64,000 bases of DNA. Source: Mycobacterium kiyosense. GTDB lineage: Bacteria; Actinomycetota; Actinomycetes; Mycobacteriales; Mycobacteriaceae. Both the position numbers and the translations under genes were made by a program. The notes beneath the pieces are model-generated. The model saw only the letters and a list, made by a program, of their open reading frames with translations, was not told where the DNA came from and did not search any database. The stretch spans positions 5,270,001 to 5,334,000 of the forward strand of contig AP025179.1 in assembly GCA_021654635.1 (NCBI GenBank), in the 5' to 3' direction. Within the stretch, counting starts at the first letter, position 1. Every line of letters starts with the position of its first letter. Of this stretch, positions 1 to 8,197 are shown in pieces.

Positions 1-481
1 CGTAGACGATCACCAGCGCGAGGACGAATCCGGCGATCATCTCGAACAGGAAGGTGGACTCTCGCACCACGATCGCAGTGTTGTGGCCGGTCGAAAAACC
101 AACGGCGGCAAAGTAAATGACCATCAGCCCGAACATGCCGGGCAGCAGGTAGTCGGACATGCGCAGCCGCACCACGGGCAGCACGAAGCAGATCGCCAGG
201 ATCAGTACCACGTGCGAGGCGTAAATCGACACGGGGCCAATCACTTTGCCTACATGCAAACCTTGTGGCAGCGCCGCGCAGCCCAAAAATAATGCCAGCC
301 CGATCATCAACTCCGGCTTGGCCCAGTACACGATCAGAAAGAACGTCAGCCCGATCAGCAGGATGCCCTGGGTGGTGTTACGCACCGAAAGTGCGCCGTA
401 GAGAAAGCACCCGAATACGAACAGCACCAACACGGCCGCAGCCATCGCCAGGCGATGACGACTCCGCAGATAGACGATCAC
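1..481 (-). CDS. O-antigen polymerase/ligase-like membrane protein (N-terminal part, runs off the left edge)
   Basis: Reading leftward from a GTG at 481, whose GTGA overlaps the stop of the upstream Wzz-like gene, about 160 codons stay open to the window edge. The product is strongly hydrophobic with about five predicted membrane helices separated by short polar turns, as in the N-terminal half of Wzy/WaaL-type O-antigen polymerases or ligases. The overlap implies translational coupling to the chain-length/kinase-like gene, which supports a role in joining or polymerising an exported polysaccharide. The family call is inferred from topology and context; the periplasmic loop that would be diagnostic lies outside the window. 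Confidence 0.55.
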   Translation of the reverse strand, partial: MIVYLRSRHRLAMAAAVLVLFVFGCFLYGALSVRNTTQGILLIGLTFFLIVYWAKPELMIGLALFLGCAALPQGLHVGKVIGPVSIYASHVVLILAICFVLPVVRLRMSDYLLPGMFGLMVIYFAAVGFSTGHNTAIVVRESTFLFEMIAGFVLALVIVY

Positions 482-2028
482 GCCGGTCCACTGATCTTGG
501 TGCGGTAAGTCCGGGTGGCAGCCCTGGTGTGGCGGGCGATGCGGGCGTCGGTCAACACCGTGCCCACCACGTCGGCGCCGGCCGCACGCAGCGCGGTCAG
601 CGCGTCGGAGAGTTCGTCCTCGGTGGTGCGACCGGCCCGGGCCACCAGCACGGTGGCATCCACCGCGCCGCCGAGTAAGCCGGAGTCGGCCGACGCCAGT
701 ACCGGCGGACCGTCGACCACCGTGCGCTCGAACGTTTTCGCCACGTCGGTGAGCACCTTGTCCAGCACCTCGGGCAGGAAGGCGCTGGTGGGCAACGTCT
801 CTCGGCGCACCGCACGGGCCGCAAGTACGAATAACCTCGGAATGGACGTCGGTTTGGTTGCCTCGGTGGCGATGTCGGGGTTGGACAGCACGTTGGACAG
901 ACCCTCCCCCGACTCGACCTTCAACAACCCGGCGATCGTCGGCCGCCGCGGGTCGCCCTCGATCAGCAGCACGTCCTCGCCCAGCTCCGCGAAGGCCCGG
1001 GACAGGTTGATCGCGGTGGTGGTGGTCCCCTCACCGCCGAACGGCGCCGTCAGCAACACCCGGTTGGCGCCGGGTCCAATCGCCCGCAGCAGCCGTGCGC
1101 GCAGGCCCCGCACCGCGTCGTCGAACGAGATGTCGGTGCCGAATCGCGGGGCGTTGCCGCGGTGCCCGGGCAGCTCGGCCAAGGTCGGCAGACCGGTGAG
1201 GTTTTCCAGCTTCGCTCGGTCGCGCACCGTGCGGTCGGCGGCCTCGCGGGTCAGCGCCACCCCGGTGCCCAGCAGCAAGCCGGCCACCAAGCCCATCGCC
1301 ATGTTGCGCACCGGCACGGGCTTGACCGGCTTGTCGGGCACCCCGGGCTGTTCGACGACGGTGGCCCGGGCCATCGGCAGCTGCGACGGCGTCGGTGAGG
1401 CCTGCTGCGTCGGCTCCTGCTGTGCGTCCGGTGCCGCCGTCGGTGCTGCCGTGGTGGCCGAAACCGGCGCCGGCACCGACGCCGACGCCGACAGCGAAGG
1501 AGTGGTGTCACCGGCCTGGGGCTGGTCGGTGGACGGCGCAGCCGAGGGCGACGGCGTGGGCTGCGGGGTCAGCGGTGCGCCGGGGGCTTTGGGAGCACCC
1601 AGCGTGCCGACCATCATGGTGAACTCGTCGGCGACCGCTTTGGCCAGTGCCGCGGCGCGGTTGGGGTCGGTGTCGGTGACGGTGACGGTGAACAGTGTCG
1701 ACTTCGGCGTGAACGCCACCTTGGTTTCGTTCGCCAGGACGTCGGCGCTGACCGGCAGGTGGAAGTGCTCGACCGCGCGTTCGGCCACGGCATGCCCACC
1801 CGCTATCGCCGCGTAGGAGGACAGGCGTTCCTCTGCGGCCTGCGTGCCCTGGTACACCTGCATCAGGTCGGTTTCGCCGGAGAAGGAGAGCAGGACGGTG
1901 GCCGAGGACTCGTAGCTCTTGGTCTGGAACGCGGTGATCGCTGCCGCGCCGGCCAGACAGGCCAGGACCGCCCCCACCACGAGCTTCCAATGCAACAGAA
2001 GCGTCCGGACGAACGTGCGGAAATCCAT
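478..2028 (-). CDS. Wzz/BY-kinase-like polysaccharide chain-length protein with degenerate P-loop
   Basis: A 516-residue protein with a membrane helix near residues 15-33, a Wzz-type extracytoplasmic part, a long Pro/Ala/Ser/Thr-rich stretch (about 150-230), a second helix near 245-262 and a cytoplasmic CpsD/CapB-type ATPase domain. This is the layout of polysaccharide co-polymerases fused to bacterial tyrosine kinases. A Walker A'-like strand (LLIEGDPRRP, near 354) and a Walker B-like strand (VVDGPPVL, near 439) are present. The P-loop near 331 reads GGEGTTTT where the family has GEGKS/T, so the catalytic lysine is missing, and the C-terminus has one tyrosine rather than a cluster. It may regulate export without phosphotransfer. 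It follows the lipoprotein gene by about 195 bp on the same strand and overlaps the next membrane gene. Confidence 0.8.
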   Translation of the reverse strand: MDFRTFVRTLLLHWKLVVGAVLACLAGAAAITAFQTKSYESSATVLLSFSGETDLMQVYQGTQAAEERLSSYAAIAGGHAVAERAVEHFHLPVSADVLANETKVAFTPKSTLFTVTVTDTDPNRAAALAKAVADEFTMMVGTLGAPKAPGAPLTPQPTPSPSAAPSTDQPQAGDTTPSLSASASVPAPVSATTAAPTAAPDAQQEPTQQASPTPSQLPMARATVVEQPGVPDKPVKPVPVRNMAMGLVAGLLLGTGVALTREAADRTVRDRAKLENLTGLPTLAELPGHRGNAPRFGTDISFDDAVRGLRARLLRAIGPGANRVLLTAPFGGEGTTTTAINLSRAFAELGEDVLLIEGDPRRPTIAGLLKVESGEGLSNVLSNPDIATEATKPTSIPRLFVLAARAVRRETLPTSAFLPEVLDKVLTDVAKTFERTVVDGPPVLASADSGLLGGAVDATVLVARAGRTTEDELSDALTALRAAGADVVGTVLTDARIARHTRAATRTYRTKISGPA

Positions 2029-2222
2029 CCACTAACCTCTCTGGACGCCCCCGGGGCGGGGCGGCCGGGACCGTGGACGATTTGCATTTCGCAGGTCGCG
2101 ACGATCCCGGCGTCAAGTGCCGTGGTCAAACCCGGCGGTTTCTAGATACCCATGTTGCCATACTTTTAGTACGCCAACCAAACCTAGAACAGTCTCCAGG
2201 TATGCCGAAGCCCGCAGCGGGT
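2029..2222. other. Intergenic gap inside the polysaccharide gene group
   Basis: This 194-bp gap separates two same-strand genes. I see no clear terminator hairpin and no convincing coding frame. A purine-rich stretch just upstream of 2028 can act as a ribosome binding site. A promoter here would let the downstream pair be expressed on its own, but I cannot point to a specific one. Confidence 0.4.
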
Positions 2223-3941
2223 CTACACCTGGCCAGGAGTGCTGAGGACGCTGCGGGGCACATCCAGCGTGGCGATCGGATAGAAGCCCGCATCGTCGCG
2301 CCCGTCGCGGGCCAACCGCATGGGCGGATAGTTCACCGCGTGCGAGCCGTTCGGCTTGTGCTGCTGCCACTCCACCGCGGCCCGCAGCGTGTAATGGCCC
2401 GGCGGTAGTCCTTTGAGTTCGACCCGCACCGTCTCGGCCGCCGACACCGGCGGCGGCGTGTCGCTGCTGCCGCTGCCCGAAGAATCCGGAACCAGGCCCC
2501 GCAGGTTCACCGACCCGGGTATCACCCGCACCGTCTGCCCGGTGAAATCCACCACCCGGTACGCCGCCGCCCACTTCTCGGTGGCCGCGGCGGCGCCGTA
2601 GTTGGTCCAGTTGACCGAGATCGACGCCGTGTTGTCCTGCAACGACTGCGAACCCGGCCGCGCTTCGACCGAATAGCGGTAGCCGGCGACCGCGTTCGCC
2701 TGCGCCCACAGCACATACAGCTTGGGATCCATCGGCGAGGTCGCGTCCTGATCCGGAAAGTTGATACTCGAGGTCATCGACACGTGGTAGCCGATGACGT
2801 CGTGCAGTCCTTTCTCGTAGTACTGCTGCGGCGTCATCCCATTCTGCAACTGGCACCACTCGGTGATCACCGGTGCTTTTCCGAGCCGCTCCTTGAGCTT
2901 GTCGACCAGTGCGCCCTCGGTCTGCGGATAGTGGCCCGACTCGGCCCAGACGGGCAGCGGTGAGTAGACCCCCAGACAGTCCGAGCGAATACCCACCGGC
3001 GCAACCAGCTTCTTGGTCACGTCGTCGGAGAGCAGCTGCCGGGTGATCTCGGGGTTGTTCGGGGTGACCACCAGCTGCGTGTGCGGGAAGGCGGCGACAT
3101 TGGCCGCGACCAGCTGGGTGATGGACGCCTTGGTGATGTTCTGGTCGCGGTACTGGCTGTAGTAGCCCAGCACGCGTTCGCTGTTGTCGGGATCCGGGCC
3201 CGGCACGCCGAGCGTGTCGCGCAGATAGGCGACGTGGTTCTCGCTGAAATCGCCGTAGCCGGAGAACTCGAAAACGCTGAGCCGTTCGTCGTTGTCGTAG
3301 CGGCGGCCGAGCGCGGCCAGCAGCTGCCCGAAATCGTTCAGATAGGTGGGGTCGTTGAAATTCGGCACCACCTGCGTGACGCCGGGCGCGGGCGCCTTCG
3401 CACCGCCGGAGTAACTGGTGCTGGTGCCGGGCTTGGCGCGTTCCCAGTCCGGGATCTCGATGTTGGTGTTGTCCGGGTAGCTGGGGTTGCAGCAGGAGTT
3501 GTAGGCCTGCACCCGCAGCGTCAGCCGCATGTGCCGCTCGGCGAGCTTGGTCAAAGCATCGTCGATGACGCTGAAGTCGAATCTGAGGTCGTCCGGCGCA
3601 TCCGGCGGCAGGGTGGCGGGATCGGTGGGCTGCAACTGACGCCAGGTGACCCGAAGGCTGGCGTCGTGCGACGCGGGCCAGGCCGGGTAGCGCTGCTGGG
3701 CGAGATCGCGCTGCGGAAACAGCGGCTCGAGCAGGTCCTCGTACTGCCCGCGCAGCGGATTGGGTATCTCCTGCGCCGCCGGCGGGATGGCCGGGCTCAC
3801 CATGGCGTTCAGCGGTCCGGGATCGGTGTGGTGGCGGCTGCACCCGCCGATCATCAGGGCAGTACCCGCGACCAGGACGGTGGCCAGCGCCGTCGCGCAG
3901 GCGACAGCGATCAACGTGGGATTTCTGATTGTTCGAACCAT
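2223..3941 (-). CDS. Secreted DUF4874/DUF4832-type glycosidase-like lipoprotein
   Basis: The 572-residue product starts with a basic segment and a hydrophobic helix ending in a lipobox (IGGC, lipidated Cys at residue 34), so it should be a lipoprotein outside the membrane. The mature part begins with the NPLRG-type motif near residue 61 typical of DUF4874 and continues into a DUF4832-like barrel and beta-sandwich, a family related to glycoside hydrolases. Tyr/Trp-rich segments and several acidic residues fit carbohydrate binding, but I cannot name catalytic residues. It starts 12 bp after the stop of the c-di-GMP enzyme and precedes the Wzz-like gene, so a role in trimming or binding an exported glycan is likely. 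The substrate is unknown. Confidence 0.7.
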   Translation of the reverse strand: MVRTIRNPTLIAVACATALATVLVAGTALMIGGCSRHHTDPGPLNAMVSPAIPPAAQEIPNPLRGQYEDLLEPLFPQRDLAQQRYPAWPASHDASLRVTWRQLQPTDPATLPPDAPDDLRFDFSVIDDALTKLAERHMRLTLRVQAYNSCCNPSYPDNTNIEIPDWERAKPGTSTSYSGGAKAPAPGVTQVVPNFNDPTYLNDFGQLLAALGRRYDNDERLSVFEFSGYGDFSENHVAYLRDTLGVPGPDPDNSERVLGYYSQYRDQNITKASITQLVAANVAAFPHTQLVVTPNNPEITRQLLSDDVTKKLVAPVGIRSDCLGVYSPLPVWAESGHYPQTEGALVDKLKERLGKAPVITEWCQLQNGMTPQQYYEKGLHDVIGYHVSMTSSINFPDQDATSPMDPKLYVLWAQANAVAGYRYSVEARPGSQSLQDNTASISVNWTNYGAAAATEKWAAAYRVVDFTGQTVRVIPGSVNLRGLVPDSSGSGSSDTPPPVSAAETVRVELKGLPPGHYTLRAAVEWQQHKPNGSHAVNYPPMRLARDGRDDAGFYPIATLDVPRSVLSTPGQV

Positions 3942-3953
3942 TCTCTGCGTTGG

Positions 3954-5819
3954 CTAGATCACGCCGAGCGTCAGCGCTTCGCGATCGGCGAGGAAGGGCA
4001 TCGGCATCCAGCGTGCGGCCAGCAACTCCTCCATGGCGTTGCCGGGGACGGGGCGTGACAGCAAAAACCCCTGCGCGCGATGGCAACCGTGCTGCATCAA
4101 GGTGAGCGCGGCGGCCGGGGTCTCGACGCCCTCGGCAACCAGCTGCAGGCCGAATGCCTCGGCCAGGCCGATGATCGCCCGCACGATTGCCAGGTCACCG
4201 GCGTTGGTCCCGAGGTCACGGACGAACCCGGTGTCGATCTTGAGCATGTCGACCGGCAGCGACTTCAGGTGCGACAACACCGCATAGCCGGTACCGAAGT
4301 CGTCGATGGCGATCTGCACGCCCACGTCTTTGAGCTCGTGCAGCGTCTTGCGGGTGGCCTCGATGTCGTGGACCACCGCGCGCTCGGTGATCTCCAAGCA
4401 GACCGACCCGCCGTCGATGCCGAACTCCTCGATCGTGTCCGCGACGGTGCGGACGAAACCACGGGTGATCAGCTGCACGGGCGAGACGTTGATGCGCAGG
4501 ATGGCGGTCTGCCCGACACCGTGGGACCGCCACCGGCTGAACTCCGCGCATGCGCTGCGCATCACCCAGCGCCCCAGCTCACCGGCCAGGTTGGTCGATT
4601 CGGCGACCCCGATGAACGAATCCGGCAGCAGCAATCCCCAGATCGGGTGCCGCCAGCGCACCAACGCCTCGGCCGCAACGATGGCCCCGGTCCACAGGTC
4701 GACCTCGGGCAGGTAATGCAGCAGCAGGGCCTCGCTGTCGATGTCTCCCTGCAGGTGCAGCTCGATGTCGTTGCGGAACGCGCTCTTGAGCGACATGTCG
4801 TCGGTGGACACGGCTACCTGGTTGCCGCCGGCGCGCTTGGCGGTGAGCACCGCCTCGTCGGCACGACGCAGCAGGTCGGTGCTGTTGTCGCGGCCCGGCA
4901 TGCCCACCGCCAGCCCGATGCTGACGGTCCGGGTGATCTGATGGCCACCGATCGCCAGCCGCTCGCGCAGCATGGTGCCGAGGCGGCGGGCGAACGATTC
5001 GGCTGCGCCGCTGGACATCGTCTGGTCGGGGATGACGACGAACTCGTCGCCGCCCAGTCGGGCGATCATGCTCTGCGAGCCCGCGCAGACCCGCAGCCGC
5101 TGGGCGAAGACCCGGATGAACCAGTCACCGGCGGTGTGCCCGAGGTAGTCGTTGATCGACTTCAGCCGGTCGAGGTCCATGTAGAGCACGGCGACCGGGC
5201 CGGGGTTGCCGGCCGCGAGCCGGTCGGAAAGGTGCGCGACCAGCGCCCGCCGGTTGTACAGGCCGGTCAGGTCGTCGTGTTCGGCCAGGTAGCGCAGCTT
5301 CTCCTCGGCCGCGATCCGGGCCTGCAGCTGCGCGAACAGCGCCGCCACCGCCTCGAGGGTGTTGATCTCCTCCTGCTTCCACTTGCGGGCGCCGAACTTG
5401 ACGAAGCCCAGCACCCCGGTGGTCATCTCGCCGGAGACCAGCGGGGCGGCAGCCACCGACGGCGATGCGGCCTGCTTCCCGGCCCCGATCCAGCGGGGCA
5501 GCGTCCGATTGTTCTGGTCGGGCCGGATCACCACCGGCTTTCTGCCGTGCTCGCACTGCGCGAGCACCGGGTCGGCGCTGGTGAAATGCACGACGCCCTG
5601 CGGATCGGGATCCGGCACATTGGCCCGCGGCGGCCATTCGGCGACCAGCACCGAGGCACGGATGTCGTGATCGTGGTGACGCAGAAAACTGGCGTCCACG
5701 TCGAACTGCTCGACGAGCTGAGCCAGGACCCGTTCGCTGACCTGCGTAGCGGTGGACGCGGTCGCCTCCATGAGCTGGGTAGCCACGGAGGTGACGACGA
5801 GGTCCAAGCTGCGCGGCAC
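3954..5819 (-). CDS. GAF-GGDEF-EAL bifunctional c-di-GMP enzyme, Rv1354c type
   Basis: The chosen GTG start at 5819 sits just after a GGAGG ribosome binding site and gives 621 residues, close to the 623 of Mtb Rv1354c; a longer TTG-initiated form is possible. Domains in order are an N-terminal GAF (about 30-165), a diguanylate cyclase domain with intact GGDEF near 254, and an EAL phosphodiesterase domain with EAL near 384 and the downstream DDFGTGY and EGVE motifs. All key motifs are intact, so both synthesis and hydrolysis of c-di-GMP are possible, as reported for Rv1354c. It is the first gene of a leftward set leading into the polysaccharide-type genes, which suggests that it controls them. 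Confidence 0.9.
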   Translation of the reverse strand: MPRSLDLVVTSVATQLMEATASTATQVSERVLAQLVEQFDVDASFLRHHDHDIRASVLVAEWPPRANVPDPDPQGVVHFTSADPVLAQCEHGRKPVVIRPDQNNRTLPRWIGAGKQAASPSVAAAPLVSGEMTTGVLGFVKFGARKWKQEEINTLEAVAALFAQLQARIAAEEKLRYLAEHDDLTGLYNRRALVAHLSDRLAAGNPGPVAVLYMDLDRLKSINDYLGHTAGDWFIRVFAQRLRVCAGSQSMIARLGGDEFVVIPDQTMSSGAAESFARRLGTMLRERLAIGGHQITRTVSIGLAVGMPGRDNSTDLLRRADEAVLTAKRAGGNQVAVSTDDMSLKSAFRNDIELHLQGDIDSEALLLHYLPEVDLWTGAIVAAEALVRWRHPIWGLLLPDSFIGVAESTNLAGELGRWVMRSACAEFSRWRSHGVGQTAILRINVSPVQLITRGFVRTVADTIEEFGIDGGSVCLEITERAVVHDIEATRKTLHELKDVGVQIAIDDFGTGYAVLSHLKSLPVDMLKIDTGFVRDLGTNAGDLAIVRAIIGLAEAFGLQLVAEGVETPAAALTLMQHGCHRAQGFLLSRPVPGNAMEELLAARWMPMPFLADREALTLGVI

Positions 5820-6103
5820 CGGTCCTCCGATTTGTGCACGAGTCGAGTGGCTGCACCGGTTGGGCAACTGACCCGGCCACCGTCAGTTTTGACGAACCGC
5901 CGCATCCGAACACCCACCGATGCGCTTCGAAGCGGCCCCTTGCCTAGCCTGGTTCCCTGAGAAGTACCCGGACCGGCGCAGGTCACGGACGAATTATCTG
6001 TCGGTGAGATTATCACGCGGGCCGGTCTGGACCCTTCGAAATCTTTGTGACCTGCACGATCCCGACGCCTCACCCCGGACCCCCGTCCGATACTGTCGTC
6101 ACG
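5820..6103. other. Divergent intergenic region
   Basis: This stretch separates the leftward c-di-GMP/polysaccharide genes from the rightward FkbM methyltransferase gene, so it must hold two outward promoters. No gene is visible in it. I could not identify a convincing operator; the centre (about 5990-6040) is noticeably richer in A and T. Confidence 0.45.
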
Positions 6104-6895
6104 ATGTCGCTCGCCCGCACCGCCAAACATCGGCTCGCGCCCGCGGCGAAGTTGATCGCGCCGGGCCTGTTCTGGCGGCGCAAATACCGCATCCTGCAAC
6201 GTCTCGGCGAGTCCCGGCCGGACGTGGCGCTGGTGCGATCGCTGTGCGATCCCCATCGGGTGTCGCTGGACATCGGCGCCGACATCGGTGAATTCGCCAT
6301 CGCCATGGCGTCTTCGTCGCGCTCGGTGATCGCCTTCGAGCCCCGCCCGGCCCAGGCCCGCGAGCTGACGACGATGTTCGCCGCGGTCGGCGCGCCGGTG
6401 CGCGTCGAGGCGCTGGCCCTTTCCGACCAGCCCGGCGTAGTGGCCATGCGGGTCGTCGAGTCCGACCCGGGCCGCAGCACCATCGACGCGGACAACGTGC
6501 TGGACACCGCGGTCGGCGGACCGGTCGCCACCATCGAAGTCCCCGTCCAGCGCCTAGACGACCTCAGCCTGGACGGCGTCGGCCTGATCAAGATCGACGT
6601 CGAGGGTCACGAACTGGCCGTGCTGCGCGGCGCCGTGGAGACGCTGGACCGCAACCGGCCGACGATCGTCGTCGAGGCCGAGGACCGCCACCACGCCGAC
6701 GCGGTCGCCGAGATCACCCGGCTGCTGACCGGCCTGGGTTACCGGGGCCACTTCACCCTGGACGGCGAGCGCCGGCCCATCGAGGAGTTCGACGCCGCCG
6801 AACATCAGAATCCGGCCAACATCGGCGGCGCCGAAGACGGCTGGGCGCCGCGGGGTGTCTACGTCAACAACTTCGTCTTCGTTCCGGCGGAGTGA
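6104..6895 (+). CDS. FkbM family SAM-dependent methyltransferase
   Basis: A 263-residue protein from the ATG at 6104; an upstream ATG at 6047 is in frame but adds a Pro/Thr-rich tail unlike the family. It has the class I SAM-binding glycine-rich loop (LDIGADIGEFA), an acidic FEPRP strand end, and the FkbM-type LIKIDVEGHE segment. FkbM enzymes O-methylate sugars or polyketide hydroxyls; in mycobacteria they often act on surface glycolipids. Its neighbours on one side are polysaccharide genes, so a glycan substrate is plausible but unproven. Confidence 0.8.
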   Translation: MSLARTAKHRLAPAAKLIAPGLFWRRKYRILQRLGESRPDVALVRSLCDPHRVSLDIGADIGEFAIAMASSSRSVIAFEPRPAQARELTTMFAAVGAPVRVEALALSDQPGVVAMRVVESDPGRSTIDADNVLDTAVGGPVATIEVPVQRLDDLSLDGVGLIKIDVEGHELAVLRGAVETLDRNRPTIVVEAEDRHHADAVAEITRLLTGLGYRGHFTLDGERRPIEEFDAAEHQNPANIGGAEDGWAPRGVYVNNFVFVPAE

Positions 6896-6920
6896 AACAG
6901 CTCACAATCCGCGCCTGTTC

Positions 6921-6947
6921 TGTCACGTCTGGCCGCCCCACGGTGTC
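6921..6947 (+). promoter_or_regulatory. Candidate ECF41-type promoter
   Basis: TGTCACG, a 16-nt spacer and TGTC lie 35 bp before the ATG at 6983. From memory, promoters of ECF41 sigma factors follow TGTCACA-N16-CGTC, so this matches at all but two positions with exact spacing. The sigma factor encoded by the second gene of this operon carries ECF41 signature motifs, so this is probably its autoregulated promoter. Confidence 0.6.
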
Positions 6948-6982
6948 TTGAGGGCGTAACCCGATCAGAACAGGAGACAACG

Positions 6983-8197
6983 ATGTCCAAGCTGTCCAAG
7001 GAGTCCAGGCCTGCCGAACCGGCCGCCCCCAAGACCCGGGTGGTCGTCGTCGGCGGCGGATACGCCGGCACCATGGCCGCCAATCATTTACGGCTGCGCG
7101 CCGCCGTCGATATCACCCTGGTCAACCCGCGGCCGCAGTTCGTGGAGCGAATCCGCCTGCACCAGTTGGCCGCCGGCACCGCCACCGGCACCGCGGACTA
7201 CGGCACGCTGCTGGGCAGGGGCATCCGGCTGGTCGTCGACACCGCCACCCACATCGATGCGACGGCGCGGCGGGTGGAACTGAGCTCGGGCGGCGCGCTG
7301 GAGTACGACTACCTGATCTACGCCGTCGGCAGCACCGGAGCCACACCGGCCGCGGTGCCCGGCGCCGCCGAATACGCCTTTGCCCTGGCCGAGCTGGAAG
7401 GCGCGCAGCGGCTGCGCTACGCGCTCACCGATCTGGCCCCCGCCGCGCCCATCACCGTGGTCGGCGGCGGCCTGACCGGCATCGAGGCGGCCGGCGAGCT
7501 GGGTGAGCAGGGCCACCCGGTGACCCTGGTCTGCGGCGGCGTCCTGGGTCCGTCGCTGAGCGAGCCCGGCCGGCGCTCGGTGGCCAAACAGCTGGCCAAG
7601 CTCGGCGTGCGGGTGCTCGAGTCCGCGACGGTGACCGAGGTCCGGTGGGAGTCGGTGGTGCTCGGGGACGGCGCCGTGCTGCCCAGCGCTGTCACCGTCT
7701 GGACGGCCGGCTTCGGGGTGCCGGACCTGGCCAGCCGCAGCGGATTGCGCACCGACGCGCTGGGCCGCCTGCTCACCGACGAGACGCTGACCAGCGTCAC
7801 CGACGACCGGATCGTCGCGGCCGGTGATGCCGCCGCGCCCTCCAACCAGCCGTTGCGGATGAGCTGCCAGGCCGCCATTCCGCTGGCCGCCCAGGCGGCC
7901 AACACGGTCCTGGCCCGGATCGCCGGCACCACCCCGGACCCGTTGAACCAGGCGTTCACCGGGCAGTGCGTGAGCGTGGGCCGCAGCTACGGCACCATCC
8001 AGCTCGCCCGCGCCGACGACACCCCGCTGAACCTCTACATCGGCGGCCGCTTGGCGGCGTCCGTCAAGGAGCTGGTCTGCAAGGGCACGTTGTGGGGCCT
8101 GCGCAAGGAGGCCGCCAAGCCCGGCTGGTACCGCTGGCTCAAAGGCGGCAACCGGCCGGCGCGGCTCGGCACCGACGAGCAGGTCGCCGTCCGGTGA
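6983..8197 (+). CDS. NDH-2-like FAD/NAD(P)-dependent oxidoreductase
   Basis: A 404-residue flavoprotein with the N-terminal FAD-binding Rossmann motif (GGGYAGTMAA near 21), a second NAD(P)-binding motif (GGGLTGIEAAGEL near 155), and an AAGDAAAP-type FAD-contacting segment late in the protein. This is the pattern of type II NADH dehydrogenase-like and ferredoxin reductase-like enzymes. No membrane helix is obvious. The start is supported by an AGGAG site about 6 bp upstream. The stop overlaps the GTG of the sigma factor gene, so the two are translationally coupled; oxidoreductases are typical partners of ECF41 sigma factors. Confidence 0.82.
   Translation: MSKLSKESRPAEPAAPKTRVVVVGGGYAGTMAANHLRLRAAVDITLVNPRPQFVERIRLHQLAAGTATGTADYGTLLGRGIRLVVDTATHIDATARRVELSSGGALEYDYLIYAVGSTGATPAAVPGAAEYAFALAELEGAQRLRYALTDLAPAAPITVVGGGLTGIEAAGELGEQGHPVTLVCGGVLGPSLSEPGRRSVAKQLAKLGVRVLESATVTEVRWESVVLGDGAVLPSAVTVWTAGFGVPDLASRSGLRTDALGRLLTDETLTSVTDDRIVAAGDAAAPSNQPLRMSCQAAIPLAAQAANTVLARIAGTTPDPLNQAFTGQCVSVGRSYGTIQLARADDTPLNLYIGGRLAASVKELVCKGTLWGLRKEAAKPGWYRWLKGGNRPARLGTDEQVAVR

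Noticed and set aside
515..1816. Long open frame opposite the Wzz-like gene, and similar long frames opposite the GGDEF-EAL gene (4080-5960), arcA (overlapping frame 14607-15872) and purH (61320-63515)
   Set aside because: They mirror the codon bias of GC-rich genes on the other strand or frame, have Ala/Arg/Gly-rich nonsense composition and no motifs, while the opposing genes have clear domains.
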